From contig JAGBBT010000099.1 of assembly GCA_017938365.1 (NCBI GenBank), forward strand, positions 1 through 64,000: a DNA stretch of 64,000 bases, in the 5' to 3' direction. Source of the DNA: Treponema sp. GTDB lineage: Bacteria > Spirochaetota > Spirochaetia > Treponematales > Treponemataceae. A program made the translations under genes and the position numbers. Under the pieces are notes generated by a model. It saw nothing but the letters and a program-made list of their open reading frames with translations, was not told the DNA's origin and did not search any database. This document shows positions 16,297-25,612 of this stretch, one piece after another. How positions within the stretch are numbered: the stretch's first letter is position 1; the number at the start of each line of letters is the position of its first letter.

Positions 16297-17352
16297 TTAG
16301 AGCTTTTCGCCGTAATAAATTCCTGCCCATTCCCATCTTCCGTGGATTTCTGGGTCAGCAGGAAAATTTACTTTTCTGAAGTAAAGATACCAAACTGGCA
16401 TATAAGGACTCCATCCTGTAGAACGTAAATATGCTTCATTTGGATTTGAGGTTTCATCTAGCTTTGCACTGTATCTGATTCTTTGTCCAACCATAAAACC
16501 TTTCATAGAAAAGTTTTCGAGGGCATTTGCATCTGTTTCGCTTGATTTCCAACTCATTGCAAAAAAATTAACTTTAGAACGATATTTATCTAAAGAACGC
16601 CAATCGTATCTGCTGATAGCTCGTTTTACGGCTTGTTCCAATGATGCCAAACTTTCAAATGTCCAGTCTTTTGAAGAATTTGAGAAATCTACCATTTTTC
16701 TTGCATTTGAATAAGCATCTGGAATTCCAGGAATTTGTATTGTTGAGGCATCTGGTTGATTCAAGAAGAGAGAATATGATTTTAATGCTTGTTTCCATTC
16801 TCCTTCTTTTTCGTATTCTAGAGCTAATCGTACATACATTTCTGTAATACTAACTAAAGACGGAAACCTACTTACAAGCTGATTGAAATAAGAAATTCTG
16901 TTAGTAGGATTTTTGCTAATTTGTATTAAGTGTTGTAAACAAATAAAATGTATAGACTCTCCCTGTATAAGTAAATCTGGATAATTTTTTAATATTCTAT
17001 CAAAGTAATATTCTGCGATTGGCTCTGCTTGGTTTTTTAAATAGTTAGAAGCAACCATTAATAGCCAATAGGCATTGTAAATATCTGTTGGATGTTTTTC
17101 TACCCAGTCTGTTAAAAATAATACCATCTGATTTGAGTTTTTTGTTGAATAGAGATTGGCAATTCTTTTGATAACAGCGTATCTTGACTGAGAGGATAAT
17201 GATTCGTCATTGAGTAATGTAATAAGTTGCTGTTGAGTTGTTTCTAAGTTTTTATTTTTTAAAAAGTCATTAATTTTATTATTATTTGAACAAGAAAACA
17301 AAAATATTGAAAGCAAGCAAAATAAAGTTGCCGACTTAAAAATCTTTATCAT
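16297..17352 (-). CDS. Lipoprotein with TPR-like helical repeats
   Basis: The signal peptide MIKIFKSATLFCLLSIFLFSC ends in a lipobox Cys at residue 21. Helical repeats follow (ALEYEKEGEWKQALKSYSLF is TPR-like), and the C-terminus is aromatic (GWSPYMPVWYLYFRK). The ATG at 17352 is preferred over a TTG at 17388: it starts the signal peptide and a promoter TTGTCA / 17 bp / TAAAGT ends 7 nt before it, whereas the TTG would lie upstream of the transcription start. It is first in an operon with the lytic transglycosylase, suggesting an envelope or cell-wall accessory role. I do not recognise the family. Confidence 0.72.
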   Translation of the reverse strand: MIKIFKSATLFCLLSIFLFSCSNNNKINDFLKNKNLETTQQQLITLLNDESLSSQSRYAVIKRIANLYSTKNSNQMVLFLTDWVEKHPTDIYNAYWLLMVASNYLKNQAEPIAEYYFDRILKNYPDLLIQGESIHFICLQHLIQISKNPTNRISYFNQLVSRFPSLVSITEMYVRLALEYEKEGEWKQALKSYSLFLNQPDASTIQIPGIPDAYSNARKMVDFSNSSKDWTFESLASLEQAVKRAISRYDWRSLDKYRSKVNFFAMSWKSSETDANALENFSMKGFMVGQRIRYSAKLDETSNPNEAYLRSTGWSPYMPVWYLYFRKVNFPADPEIHGRWEWAGIYYGEKL

Positions 17353-17359
17353 GTTTTTA

Positions 17360-17388
17360 ACTTTAGCAAAGAGATTTGTTATTGACAA
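17360..17388 (-). promoter_or_regulatory. Promoter of the TPR lipoprotein gene with leaderless spacing
   Basis: On the minus strand TTGTCA (17388-17383), 17 bp, TAAAGT (17365-17360), then 7 nt to the ATG at 17352. There is no Shine-Dalgarno. Confidence 0.6.
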
Positions 17389-17502
17389 GGGGAATTTGCA
17401 TGTGTTTTTTAATGAAAAATATATGGTTCTTATTGTTGTTTTTTTTGTATAATTCTTCTATTGTATAAGAAGTAAATAAGTTCAACTTTGCTTGGAGTGA
17501 AA

Positions 17503-18117
17503 ATGAGAAAGAATACTGATCCAACTTTGAATGTTGTTTTAGCTTTAGGTGTTATTTGTGTTCTTGCTGGGTTTTTCCTATTTACTCATATTGCGTCTAA
17601 TTATAATGCTGAAATTCATTCTTGGACTGTTTTTTGTATATTTTTGGGTGCGATTATTTTTTATCTTTCGTTAGTTACTTTTAAGCTTTCTGTTTTGTTT
17701 TTTACGGGGCTTTTTTTATGTCTTAATGGCTGTTTATTTATGATTTTGTGTTCAAAAATATTTCCATTAGGTATGAAAGAATTATGGCCTTTATCAATTA
17801 TTCTTTGTGGTTTTTGTCTTTTTTTAACAGGATATGCAAGATATCGTCATGTAAGAAGTTCTTATTTTTATCCTTCTATTCTGATTGATGTTTTGGGCGT
17901 ATTTTTTCTTTTATTTTCTTTGAAAGTTATAAAAGTTTCATTTTTAAGATTCTTTCAAATTTTTGGACCAATTCTTCTTGTTATATTGGGTATTTTTTTG
18001 GTTATTGTGTTTGGTATTCAGCAAAACCCAGCTTTTCATTTTCATTATGATGAAGAAGAATATGAAACAGAAAATGATGATCCAGCATTGAGTTTTAATG
18101 GAGAAGCAGAAGAATGA
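17503..18117 (+). CDS. Polytopic membrane protein of unknown function
   Basis: About 204 residues with roughly six hydrophobic segments (for example VVLALGVICVLAGFFLFTHI, LSLVTFKLSVLFFTGLFLCL, IFGPILLVILGIFLVIVFGI) and an acidic tail (HYDEEEYETENDDPA). The layout resembles small membrane proteins of the LiaI/DUF5668 type, but I cannot name a family. GGAG lies 6-7 nt before the ATG at 17503, which is preferred to the upstream TTG at 17488. A TATAAT occurs at 17448. The stop overlaps the next gene by 4 bp (ATGA), so it is co-translated with the TPR lipoprotein. Confidence 0.75.
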   Translation: MRKNTDPTLNVVLALGVICVLAGFFLFTHIASNYNAEIHSWTVFCIFLGAIIFYLSLVTFKLSVLFFTGLFLCLNGCLFMILCSKIFPLGMKELWPLSIILCGFCLFLTGYARYRHVRSSYFYPSILIDVLGVFFLLFSLKVIKVSFLRFFQIFGPILLVILGIFLVIVFGIQQNPAFHFHYDEEEYETENDDPALSFNGEAEE

Positions 18118-19859
18118 AAAAAACATTCTGTGGAATCTCTACAGTTTCGTTTATATTGTTTTTTTTGTTCTCTTGTGGTTCAGCACCTAAGTCCTCTGAA
18201 GTTAATTCGATTGGGCATATTGAATCTTCATATATCGACAAAGCTGAATCGGTTCCTTTGCCAATTCCTCCTAAAAAAGATAGAAGTTTTTTTTCTTCAA
18301 TACCTGCTGCCGCTATGTTGGCGTTAGAAAATGGTTCTCCCGAATCTCTTAGATTCGCATATTCATCTGTTCGTAAAGAAATTAATTCTTACTCTGAAGT
18401 TGATAAAGTCTTTTTTAATGTTATAAAAGCTATCTCTCAAATTGTTTGGCCATCTGAATTGTTTTTTTTTGATTGTCCAGAAGCTGATTCTGCAAATTCA
18501 TATATCGGTGCAATAGAATCTGCTCGTCATGGTATATATGATATGAGCACAGGAAATTCTGATTTTTTAAATTTAGTGTTGCCATCTTTAGTGTTATTAA
18601 CTTCAACTAGTCGAGACGATTATTATGATATTTCAAAGGCATCATTAGAGGCTGCTTTGAAATTAAATGAAAATTCAGTTCTTGTTAATTATTTATTGGG
18701 TGTTTTATTACGCCGTCAGAAAATATATGATCAGTCGTTAATGTTTTTTAAAAAGGCTTATGAGTTTGCTCCTGATTGTTTAGAAACTTCGTATGCATAT
18801 GCTTATGGAGAATTTTTATCTGGTAATATATCCGTTGCATTAGAGTTAGGTGAAAAGATTATTTATAAAAATCCACAATATATGCCTGTTCTGAAATTTT
18901 GTGCAGAAGCTGCTTTTACTCTTGGCGATTTAAATAAAGCGGAACTTTATGTTGCTAGGGTTCTTCAGCAAGAGCCTGATAATTCTTATTATGTGCTGTT
19001 CCGTGCAAAAATTCTTGTGCAAAAAGGAGATTATATAAGGGCTGCTTCATTGTTAGATGTTTTTGCGAGAACTGATACAGAAAATCGTGATTATTTATTT
19101 TTAAGAGCTAAAGTTCAAAAAGATTGGAATAGGAATATAACAGCAGCTTTAGCAACTATAGAAAAAGCTATTACTCTTTATCCTGATGATATTGGTATTA
19201 TATTAGCTGCGGCTCAGATAGCCTTTGAAACTAGAAGTTCTGTAAATGGAAAATCAGCAAATGAATTAGCTGCAATTGTTTTAAGTAAGGATAGTTCTAA
19301 TGTTGCTGCATTGGAAATACAAATAAATGATTTAATTCAAAGTAAAAAGTGGGATATTGCTTATAAATCTAGTTCTGATTTGATAAAGTTGAATGATAGT
19401 TCAAATTCAGCATTATTCACTCATATTTCTGTTTGTCTTGCTGTGGGAAAAAAAGAAGAGGCCTGGAAAATAGTATCTGGGTTATATGAAAAAAATCCAA
19501 ATAATGATGAAGTTATTCAGGCTTATATAAAAGTTTTGATTTCTATTGGCAAGAAAGATGAAGCTTTAAATTTAATTACACAGCAATTACCTTCTGCATC
19601 TTCTAAAATGAAAAGTTTTTTTTATTATGAAAAAAGTTTTTTAGTTAGTTCTGAAGATGATATTTTAGTAAATTTGCGTTCTAGTTTAACTGCAAATCCA
19701 AGAAACAAAGATGCATTGTTTAGATTATATCAAATATATTTTGCAAAAAAAGAATATAGAAAAGCTCAATATTACTTAAAACAAGTTGTTGCACTTTCTC
19801 CAGCTGATAATTCTCTTTTGAAATTAAATACAGAACTTGAAACTCTTCTGTCCAAATAG
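18114..19859 (+). CDS. TPR-repeat lipoprotein
   Basis: The signal peptide ends at a clear lipobox (FLFSC-GS, Cys about residue 21). From about 170 to 580 the protein is a superhelix of TPR repeats: SVLVNYLLGVLLRRQKIYDQ, CLETSYAYAYGEFLSGNIS, KAELYVARVLQQEPDNSYYV and RKAQYYLKQVVALSPADNSL. Such lipoproteins usually scaffold envelope complexes. It begins inside the stop of the upstream membrane-protein gene (ATGA overlap). Its partner is unknown. A promoter for yajC follows the stop. Confidence 0.84.
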   Translation: MKKTFCGISTVSFILFFLFSCGSAPKSSEVNSIGHIESSYIDKAESVPLPIPPKKDRSFFSSIPAAAMLALENGSPESLRFAYSSVRKEINSYSEVDKVFFNVIKAISQIVWPSELFFFDCPEADSANSYIGAIESARHGIYDMSTGNSDFLNLVLPSLVLLTSTSRDDYYDISKASLEAALKLNENSVLVNYLLGVLLRRQKIYDQSLMFFKKAYEFAPDCLETSYAYAYGEFLSGNISVALELGEKIIYKNPQYMPVLKFCAEAAFTLGDLNKAELYVARVLQQEPDNSYYVLFRAKILVQKGDYIRAASLLDVFARTDTENRDYLFLRAKVQKDWNRNITAALATIEKAITLYPDDIGIILAAAQIAFETRSSVNGKSANELAAIVLSKDSSNVAALEIQINDLIQSKKWDIAYKSSSDLIKLNDSSNSALFTHISVCLAVGKKEEAWKIVSGLYEKNPNNDEVIQAYIKVLISIGKKDEALNLITQQLPSASSKMKSFFYYEKSFLVSSEDDILVNLRSSLTANPRNKDALFRLYQIYFAKKEYRKAQYYLKQVVALSPADNSLLKLNTELETLLSK

Positions 19860-19876
19860 TTATCAAGAATTTTACC

Positions 19877-19906
19877 TTGACGGTTGTATTTGTAAAATGA
19901 TATTCT
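19877..19906 (+). promoter_or_regulatory. Promoter of the yajC-secD-secF operon
   Basis: TTGACG (19877-19882), an 18-bp spacer, then TATTCT (19901-19906). It lies 74 bp before the yajC ATG, which has its own AGGATGG Shine-Dalgarno. Confidence 0.55.
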
Positions 19907-19979
19907 TGTAAAACTAAAAATTTAAATATTTGAAAAAATAGAGGACTATATTCATAGTTCTTTATAAAAGGATGGAAAA

Positions 19980-20387
19980 ATGTCTTTTATACCTTTATTA
20001 CAGCAAGCAGGTGCTGGTTCAGGTCAAATGGTTTCATTGATACCATTTGTTCTTATTATTGCAATTTTTTATTTCTTTATTATTCGTCCTCAGAATAAAA
20101 AACAAAAAGAAACAGAAAAAATGATTAATGCCTTAAAAAAAGGTGACAAAGTTGTAACTATCGGTGGAATTCACGGAGTTGTTAGTTCTACAAAAGAAAA
20201 GACAATCGTTGTTAAAGTTGATAGTAACACAAGTATTGAATTTAATCGTACTGCAATTGCTGCTGTAGTATCTGATAAGACTACAGAAAAAGTTTCTAAA
20301 AAAGCAAAAAAAGATGATGTAAAAGAAGAAACAACTACAGAAACAACTGTAGAAGCTACTTCTGATACTTTGTCAGAAAATAAATAA
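19980..20387 (+). CDS. yajC: Preprotein translocase accessory subunit YajC
   Basis: A single transmembrane helix (SLIPFVLIIAIFYFFII) is followed by the family signature RPQNKKQKETEKMINALKKG and DKVVTIGGIHGVV. It associates with SecDF in the inner membrane to assist Sec export. The C-terminal extension is Lys/Thr/Glu-rich low complexity (about 90-135). It is immediately upstream of secD (23 bp), the usual order yajC-secD-secF. Its promoter lies about 75 bp upstream. Confidence 0.93.
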   Translation: MSFIPLLQQAGAGSGQMVSLIPFVLIIAIFYFFIIRPQNKKQKETEKMINALKKGDKVVTIGGIHGVVSSTKEKTIVVKVDSNTSIEFNRTAIAAVVSDKTTEKVSKKAKKDDVKEETTTETTVEATSDTLSENK

Positions 20388-20410
20388 CTTTCCGGGGTGG
20401 AAACAAAATT

Positions 20411-22156
20411 ATGAACAAACGAAGTCGTTTTATTCTTATTTTGATTGTTCTTGCTGTGTGTTTTGCTTTCCTTTGGCCATCTATTTGTTGGTACACTCGT
20501 ACTCCAAAAGATGTTCAGAAGATTGCATTAAGTTCACTTGAGAAAATCAAGGATGAATCAGAAAAAAAAGCTAGAGATGAAATTAAAAATCTCAAAGCAA
20601 TGGCAAATGAAAATGCTGATGCTGTATTGGATGAGTCTTATGATTATTTAATTAAGGCTGCTAAAAAGAATTATAAAGCATTAAATAAAGATGTTCCTAA
20701 GACAATGTCTATTTCTAATGTTTTAGGTGCTTTCTCTAGTGCTACTGAAATTCAGTATGTTATTGAAGAAAAGTATAGAGATTTTTATTTAAAAGCAAAG
20801 AAGAACTATACAAATTCAGTAAAATTAGGACTTGATTTAAGTGGTGGTATGAACATTATCGTTCGTGCTGATTTAGATGCTGCTCTTGCAAAACAGCAAG
20901 AATCAGGTGATGTTGCTGATCCAGAATATTTTAAAAAGGAAGCTATGGCTCAAGCTGTAGAAACTTTAACAGGAAGTATTGATAAGTTTGGTCTTACATC
21001 TCCTGTAATTCGTCAGCAAGGTGAAGATAGAATTTATATTGAAATTCCAGGTTCTGCTGATAGTGAAAGTGTTAGATCTATCATTCAAGGTAAAGGAATT
21101 TTAAATTTCCGTCTTGTTGATGAAAATGCAACTAATCGCTTTAGTGCATATTATGCATCTGTTGGACCTGATGCATTTAAAGATGATGGTACAATTGCAG
21201 ATCCTTCTGTTGTACCTGCTGATTGTGAAATATTTGGATATTATACAAAAGATGCTTATGGATTAGATCAGCGTATTGGTTATATTGCTGTAAAAAAACA
21301 AGTTGCTCTTGATGGAAATCATGTAAAATCAGCTCAAGTAAGTAGAGATCAGACTACTGGTCAAACAGAAGTAAACTTCCAGTTAGATTTGGAAGGTGCT
21401 GAAATATTTGCAGAATTTACAGGTGCTCATGTAGGTGAAAGACTTGCAATTGTTAATGATGACAAAGTAAAGTCTGCCGCTACTATTAGACAGGCAATTA
21501 CTGGTGGACAAGTAAGTCTTTCTGGTGGATTTAGTGTAGAAGAAGCTCAGAATATTCAAAAAGTTCTTCAGACTGCATGGTTAGAAGTACCTCTAAGTAT
21601 TGAAAGCCAGCAAGTTGTAGGTGCTACTCTTGGTAAACAGGCTATTAATCAAGGTATTATGGCTTTATCTGTTGGTCTTGCTTTGGTTCTTGTATTTATG
21701 ATTATGTACTATTTAGGGGCTGGTATTAATGCCGTTGTTGCTCAAATTCTAAATATGTACATTATGTTTGCTATTTTGAGTGCATTTAATTTAACTCTTA
21801 CACTTTCTTCTGTTGCAGGTATGATTCTTACTGTTGGTATGTCTGTTGATGCCAATGTAATTATATTTGAACGAATTAAGGAAGAATTAGCTCTTGGAAA
21901 GAGTCGAGCTGCTGCAATTGCTTCTGGTTTTGACAATGCTTTCTGGGCAATTATGGATTCAAATATTACAACATTTATTGCCGCATTATTCCTTTCACAG
22001 CTTGGTACAGGTTCTATCCAGGGATTTGCAGTAAGTTTGGCGATAGGTGTTTGTTCTTCTGTATTCACAGCTCTTGTTGTATCTAGACTTCTTTTTGATT
22101 TTAATACAGATGTAATGGGCAAATCAAAAATGAGTATTGGTTGGGGAGTAAAATAA
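20411..22156 (+). CDS. secD: Protein translocase subunit SecD
   Basis: SecD uses the proton gradient to pull exported proteins through SecYEG. TM1 is near residues 6-26, followed by a large periplasmic region with KLGLDLSGGMNIIVRADLD and an SDxEx-type domain. Five C-terminal membrane helices start near 418 and contain GMSVDANVIIFERIKEE, the SecD signature. An Ala/Glu/Lys-rich coiled segment at about 30-110 precedes the first conserved block. Its stop overlaps the secF ATG by one base (TAATG). Confidence 0.96.
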   Translation: MNKRSRFILILIVLAVCFAFLWPSICWYTRTPKDVQKIALSSLEKIKDESEKKARDEIKNLKAMANENADAVLDESYDYLIKAAKKNYKALNKDVPKTMSISNVLGAFSSATEIQYVIEEKYRDFYLKAKKNYTNSVKLGLDLSGGMNIIVRADLDAALAKQQESGDVADPEYFKKEAMAQAVETLTGSIDKFGLTSPVIRQQGEDRIYIEIPGSADSESVRSIIQGKGILNFRLVDENATNRFSAYYASVGPDAFKDDGTIADPSVVPADCEIFGYYTKDAYGLDQRIGYIAVKKQVALDGNHVKSAQVSRDQTTGQTEVNFQLDLEGAEIFAEFTGAHVGERLAIVNDDKVKSAATIRQAITGGQVSLSGGFSVEEAQNIQKVLQTAWLEVPLSIESQQVVGATLGKQAINQGIMALSVGLALVLVFMIMYYLGAGINAVVAQILNMYIMFAILSAFNLTLTLSSVAGMILTVGMSVDANVIIFERIKEELALGKSRAAAIASGFDNAFWAIMDSNITTFIAALFLSQLGTGSIQGFAVSLAIGVCSSVFTALVVSRLLFDFNTDVMGKSKMSIGWGVK

Positions 22157-23073
22157 TGAAAAAGGTAATTAATTTTAGTAAATTTTTCCCTGTTGCTGTT
22201 GTAATTAGTTCTGTTTTGATTTTGAGTGGAATTGTATCTGTTGCATTTCGTGGAATGAACTGGGGTTTGGAATTTAAACCAGGTCAGAATATTCAGATTC
22301 AAGTTTCAAATGTAGAAACTAATGCAGATTCAGTATTAAAAGTTCTTACTGAGAATAATTTAAAAACTGAAGTTAAATCAGTTGGTGATGATAATAGTCA
22401 GTATCAAATCAGAACTTCTGTTGATGAAAATATTGAAAACTCTATTGTTTCAGCTTTAAAAAAGGCTTATGGAAATGATAATGTTTCTCTTGTTCAGTCT
22501 CAGTCAATAAGTGCACAGTTTAGTGTTTCTTTGATTAGAAATTCTATCGTATTGGTTCTTTTGACTCTTGTTTTAATTTTTGCATATACAATGATTCGCT
22601 TTAAATGGGATTTTGCTCTCGCATCTGTAATAGCTGTTATTCATGATTCATTAATTATGATAGCCTTTTTATCATGGAGTCAATTAGAATTTACTACAAC
22701 TTCTATTGCTGCGATTCTTACAATTATTGGTTATTCTATTAACGCTACAGTTGTAATTCTTGATCGTATTAGAAGCGATATGAAAATTGTGGAAGCAAAA
22801 TCTTTTACAGATATAGTTAATTCAGCACTTACAGGAACTTTAAGTCGTTCTGTTATTACTACTGTAACAACTCTTTTTGCTGTTCTTGCTCTTGTTGTAT
22901 ATACAACTGGTGATATTAGAAACTTTGCAATATCTCTTATTGTAGGTTTGCTTTCAGGTTGTTATTCTTCAATTTTCATTGCTGGTGCATTTATTAATAA
23001 AATGAGAAAAAACTGGAAGCCTGTTGCTGTAATTCCAACTTCAAATGTTGTAAAAATGGAAGAACAGGTTTAA
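22156..23073 (+). CDS. secF: Protein translocase subunit SecF
   Basis: It is the partner of SecD in the proton-driven SecDF motor. TM1 is at about 10-32, the short periplasmic domain includes GMNWGLEFKPGQNIQIQV, and five further helices contain GYSINATVVILDRIRSD, the SecF signature. The ATG at 22156 overlaps the secD stop; GGGGAG lies about 9 nt upstream. This start is preferred to the in-frame TTG at 22141. A weak hairpin with a T tract follows. Confidence 0.95.
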   Translation: MKKVINFSKFFPVAVVISSVLILSGIVSVAFRGMNWGLEFKPGQNIQIQVSNVETNADSVLKVLTENNLKTEVKSVGDDNSQYQIRTSVDENIENSIVSALKKAYGNDNVSLVQSQSISAQFSVSLIRNSIVLVLLTLVLIFAYTMIRFKWDFALASVIAVIHDSLIMIAFLSWSQLEFTTTSIAAILTIIGYSINATVVILDRIRSDMKIVEAKSFTDIVNSALTGTLSRSVITTVTTLFAVLALVVYTTGDIRNFAISLIVGLLSGCYSSIFIAGAFINKMRKNWKPVAVIPTSNVVKMEEQV

Positions 23074-23093
23074 TTTAGTTGGTTTTATTTTAT

Positions 23094-23158
23094 AAAGCTG
23101 GATGGATGTGGAATACATATTATTTTGTAGTTCATTTTCTTCCAGCTTTTTTTTATTT
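23094..23158 (+). terminator. Possible terminator after secF
   Basis: AAAGCTGGA (23094-23102) can pair with TCCAGCTTT (23141-23149), which runs into a long T tract. The loop is about 38 nt, longer than usual, so confidence is moderate. Confidence 0.45.
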
Positions 23159-23174
23159 TTTTTGTTGAGTGTGT

Positions 23175-24056
23175 ATGAAAGTTATTCGTTCAAAGATTAT
23201 GGGGTTTTGTGCTGGTGTTAGAAGGGCCGTTAATGTTGCTAATAAAGCATTAGAAGAAAATGATAATGGACAGGTATATACTTTTGGCCCTTTGATTCAT
23301 AATCCTATTGCATTAAAAAAATTTGAAGAAAAAAAATTATCAATTTTAACAGATAATGAAATTGATAGTTTAAAAATGAATGATACTGTTATTATTAGAG
23401 CTCATGGTGTTCCGCCAATATTATCTAACAAACTTGAAAATACAGGGGCTAAAGTTATAAATGCTACTTGTCCTTTGGTTCAAGAAAGTCAAAAAAAAGC
23501 ACAGCGTTATGCAGAACAAGGTTATAGCATTATTTTTGCTGGTGATAAAAATCACGGAGAAGTTGTCGGAATTGAAGGATATGCAAACGAAGGATATTTA
23601 AAGATAAATAAAAAGCCTGATTTTAATCTTATTAGAAATTTAGAGGATGCAAATAATCTAATTCTGAAAAAAAACTTTGATAAAGTTGTTTTGATGAGTC
23701 AAACTACTTTTAGTATTTCTGTTTTCGATGAATTAAGTGACTTTTTTAAAAATAAACTTTCAAAATTAGAAATAATAAAATCAATTTGTCCTGCTACACA
23801 CGAACGACAATCAAGTCTTGTTGAATTATGTAAAGAAGTTGATGGAGTACTTATTATTGGTGGAAAAAATAGTGCAAATACAAATCGCCTATATAAAACA
23901 GCTAAATCTCTTTGCCAATATGCTGCATTAATTGAAACAAAGGAAGAAATTCCTCGGGCTTTTTTTGATTTGAATGTAATAGGACTTACAGCAGGAGCTT
24001 CTACTCCAGATGATATAATTGATGAAGTAGAAACTGCATTGAGAAACATTGATTGA
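23175..24056 (+). CDS. ispH: IspH, 4-hydroxy-3-methylbut-2-enyl diphosphate reductase
   Basis: The last step of the MEP isoprenoid pathway: a [4Fe-4S] enzyme reducing HMBPP to IPP and DMAPP. The three cluster Cys are in GFCAGVRRAV, NATCPLVQ and SICPATHERQ. The substrate-binding His are in RAHGVPP and KNHGEVVG, and a late AGASTPDDIIDEV is conserved. The ATG at 23175 is preferred to a GTG two codons upstream. The length is normal. ndk follows after 17 bp but has its own promoter inside the 3' end of ispH. Confidence 0.95.
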   Translation: MKVIRSKIMGFCAGVRRAVNVANKALEENDNGQVYTFGPLIHNPIALKKFEEKKLSILTDNEIDSLKMNDTVIIRAHGVPPILSNKLENTGAKVINATCPLVQESQKKAQRYAEQGYSIIFAGDKNHGEVVGIEGYANEGYLKINKKPDFNLIRNLEDANNLILKKNFDKVVLMSQTTFSISVFDELSDFFKNKLSKLEIIKSICPATHERQSSLVELCKEVDGVLIIGGKNSANTNRLYKTAKSLCQYAALIETKEEIPRAFFDLNVIGLTAGASTPDDIIDEVETALRNID

Positions 24057-24067
24057 TATGATATACT
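24039..24067 (+). promoter_or_regulatory. Promoter of ndk inside the ispH 3' end, leaderless spacing
   Basis: TTGAGA (24039-24044), exactly 17 bp, TATACT (24062-24067), then six A residues and the ATG at 24074. No Shine-Dalgarno is present. Confidence 0.65.
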
Positions 24068-24073
24068 AAAAAA

Positions 24074-24520
24074 ATGAGTACACGTTGTTTTGCTATGTGC
24101 AAGCCTGGAGTTTTAAATAGAAGACTAATTGGGCAAGTTATAAATCGTTTAGAAAATAAAGGTCTAAAACTAATTGGGTTAAAATTGATGACAATTTCTC
24201 CTGAATTAGCAGCGAATCATTACGCTGAGCATTTTGGTAAACCATTTTACGAAGATCTTGTTTCTTATATTACTAGTGGACCTGTGGTAGCAATGGTTTG
24301 GGAGGCTGATGATTGTGTTGCATTAGTTCGTAAAATTGTTGGTGCTACAAAACCCTCTGAGGCTTTACCTGGTACAATAAGAGGTGATTTTTGTTCACAT
24401 ACGAATCACAATATAATACACGCTTCTGATAGTGATGAAAGTGCTGAAAGAGAAATAAATTTATTTTTTAAACCAGAAGAACTTATCAATTGGGTTGATG
24501 AGTCTGAAAAATGGTTCTAA
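24074..24520 (+). CDS. ndk: Nucleoside diphosphate kinase
   Basis: It equilibrates NTP and dNTP pools through a phospho-His intermediate. Recognisable blocks are CFAMCKPGVLNRRLIGQVIN, HYAEHFGKPFYEDLVSYITSG, GATKPSEALPGTIRGDF and the catalytic His in NIIHASDSDESAEREI (near residue 118). The 148-residue length fits. A consensus-like promoter ends 6 nt before the ATG, so ndk can be transcribed alone as a leaderless mRNA as well as from ispH. Confidence 0.95.
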   Translation: MSTRCFAMCKPGVLNRRLIGQVINRLENKGLKLIGLKLMTISPELAANHYAEHFGKPFYEDLVSYITSGPVVAMVWEADDCVALVRKIVGATKPSEALPGTIRGDFCSHTNHNIIHASDSDESAEREINLFFKPEELINWVDESEKWF

Positions 24521-24547
24521 AAATATAACATATTAAGGATAATGATT

Positions 24548-25612
24548 ATGGATATGAAGAAAGTTGGTGTTATCGGTGCAGGTGCATGGGGATCTGGACT
24601 AGCTCAAGCTATTGCAAGAGGTGGCCATAAAGTACAAATGTGGGCTCGAGAGCAAGATGTAGTTGATGGAATTAATAATGATCATGAAAATAAACGATAT
24701 CTACCTGGATATCCGTTAAGTTTAAATATGACCGCTTCTACAGATATCACAGAAGTGGCAAACGGAAAAGATTTTCTTATACTTGCAAGTCCTTCTTTGT
24801 ATTTGGCTAGTACTGCGCAGCAAATAGTAGATGTTCCTGATGTGAAAAGTGGAAAGACGATAATTGGCGTACTAACAAAAGGTTTTATTCCTTCTGAAGA
24901 TGGTCCAAAACTTGTATTGGAAACATTAGAATCTGTTCTTCCTGAATGTTATAAAAATTCTTTGGTTTATATCGCAGGTCCTAGTCATGCAGAAGAAGTT
25001 GCGATTGGTAAACTTACAGGTTTGATTGCTGCAAGCGAAAATCCAAGAAACACAATTAATTTTAGAGAATTAATGAGAGTTCCAGGATTGATTGTTCATT
25101 CTTCATTAGATGTTGTTGGTGTTCAGATTTGTGCAGCTGCTAAGAATGTAATTGCAATTGCTTATGGTAGCTTAGATGCTGTTTCTGAACATTCTGATAT
25201 TTTTGGTGATAATGCAGGAAGTCTACTTCTTGCAGCCGGTCTTAATGAGATTCAGACATTGGGAATGGCTATGGGAGCCACTCATTCGGAAACTTTTACA
25301 TCTATTGCTGGTGTTGGAGATTTGGATGTAACTTGTCGTTCAAAATATGGTAGAAATCGTCGTTTTGGGCAGGATATTATAAAATCAGATATTTTAAGTA
25401 AATTTAAGGATTTAGATGATTTAATTGCAAGAATTGGTGAAGTAGGATATTTATCTGAAGGTGCTGTTGCTTGTAAATATGTTCATGAAATTGCAAAAAA
25501 ACATAATCTTCATTTAATAATTTGTGACGGTTTGTATCGAATATTAAATAAAGAAATTAAGCCAATGGAATTCTTAGAAAGTCTTTTATCTGTAGGAAAA
25601 GTAAATGCTTGA
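24548..25612 (+). CDS. gpsA: Glycerol-3-phosphate dehydrogenase [NAD(P)+]
   Basis: It reduces dihydroxyacetone phosphate to sn-glycerol-3-phosphate for phospholipid synthesis. The N-terminal Rossmann loop is VGVIGAGAWGSGLAQAIARG. GPSHAEEVAIGKLTGL, the AAKNVIAIAYGSLDA block with the catalytic Lys, and GVGDLDVTCRSKYGRNRRFG are intact. The second ATG (24548) gives an 8-nt spacing to AAGGA; the ATG at 24542 would be too close. The 3' end overlaps ffh by 8 bp. Confidence 0.94.
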   Translation: MDMKKVGVIGAGAWGSGLAQAIARGGHKVQMWAREQDVVDGINNDHENKRYLPGYPLSLNMTASTDITEVANGKDFLILASPSLYLASTAQQIVDVPDVKSGKTIIGVLTKGFIPSEDGPKLVLETLESVLPECYKNSLVYIAGPSHAEEVAIGKLTGLIAASENPRNTINFRELMRVPGLIVHSSLDVVGVQICAAAKNVIAIAYGSLDAVSEHSDIFGDNAGSLLLAAGLNEIQTLGMAMGATHSETFTSIAGVGDLDVTCRSKYGRNRRFGQDIIKSDILSKFKDLDDLIARIGEVGYLSEGAVACKYVHEIAKKHNLHLIICDGLYRILNKEIKPMEFLESLLSVGKVNA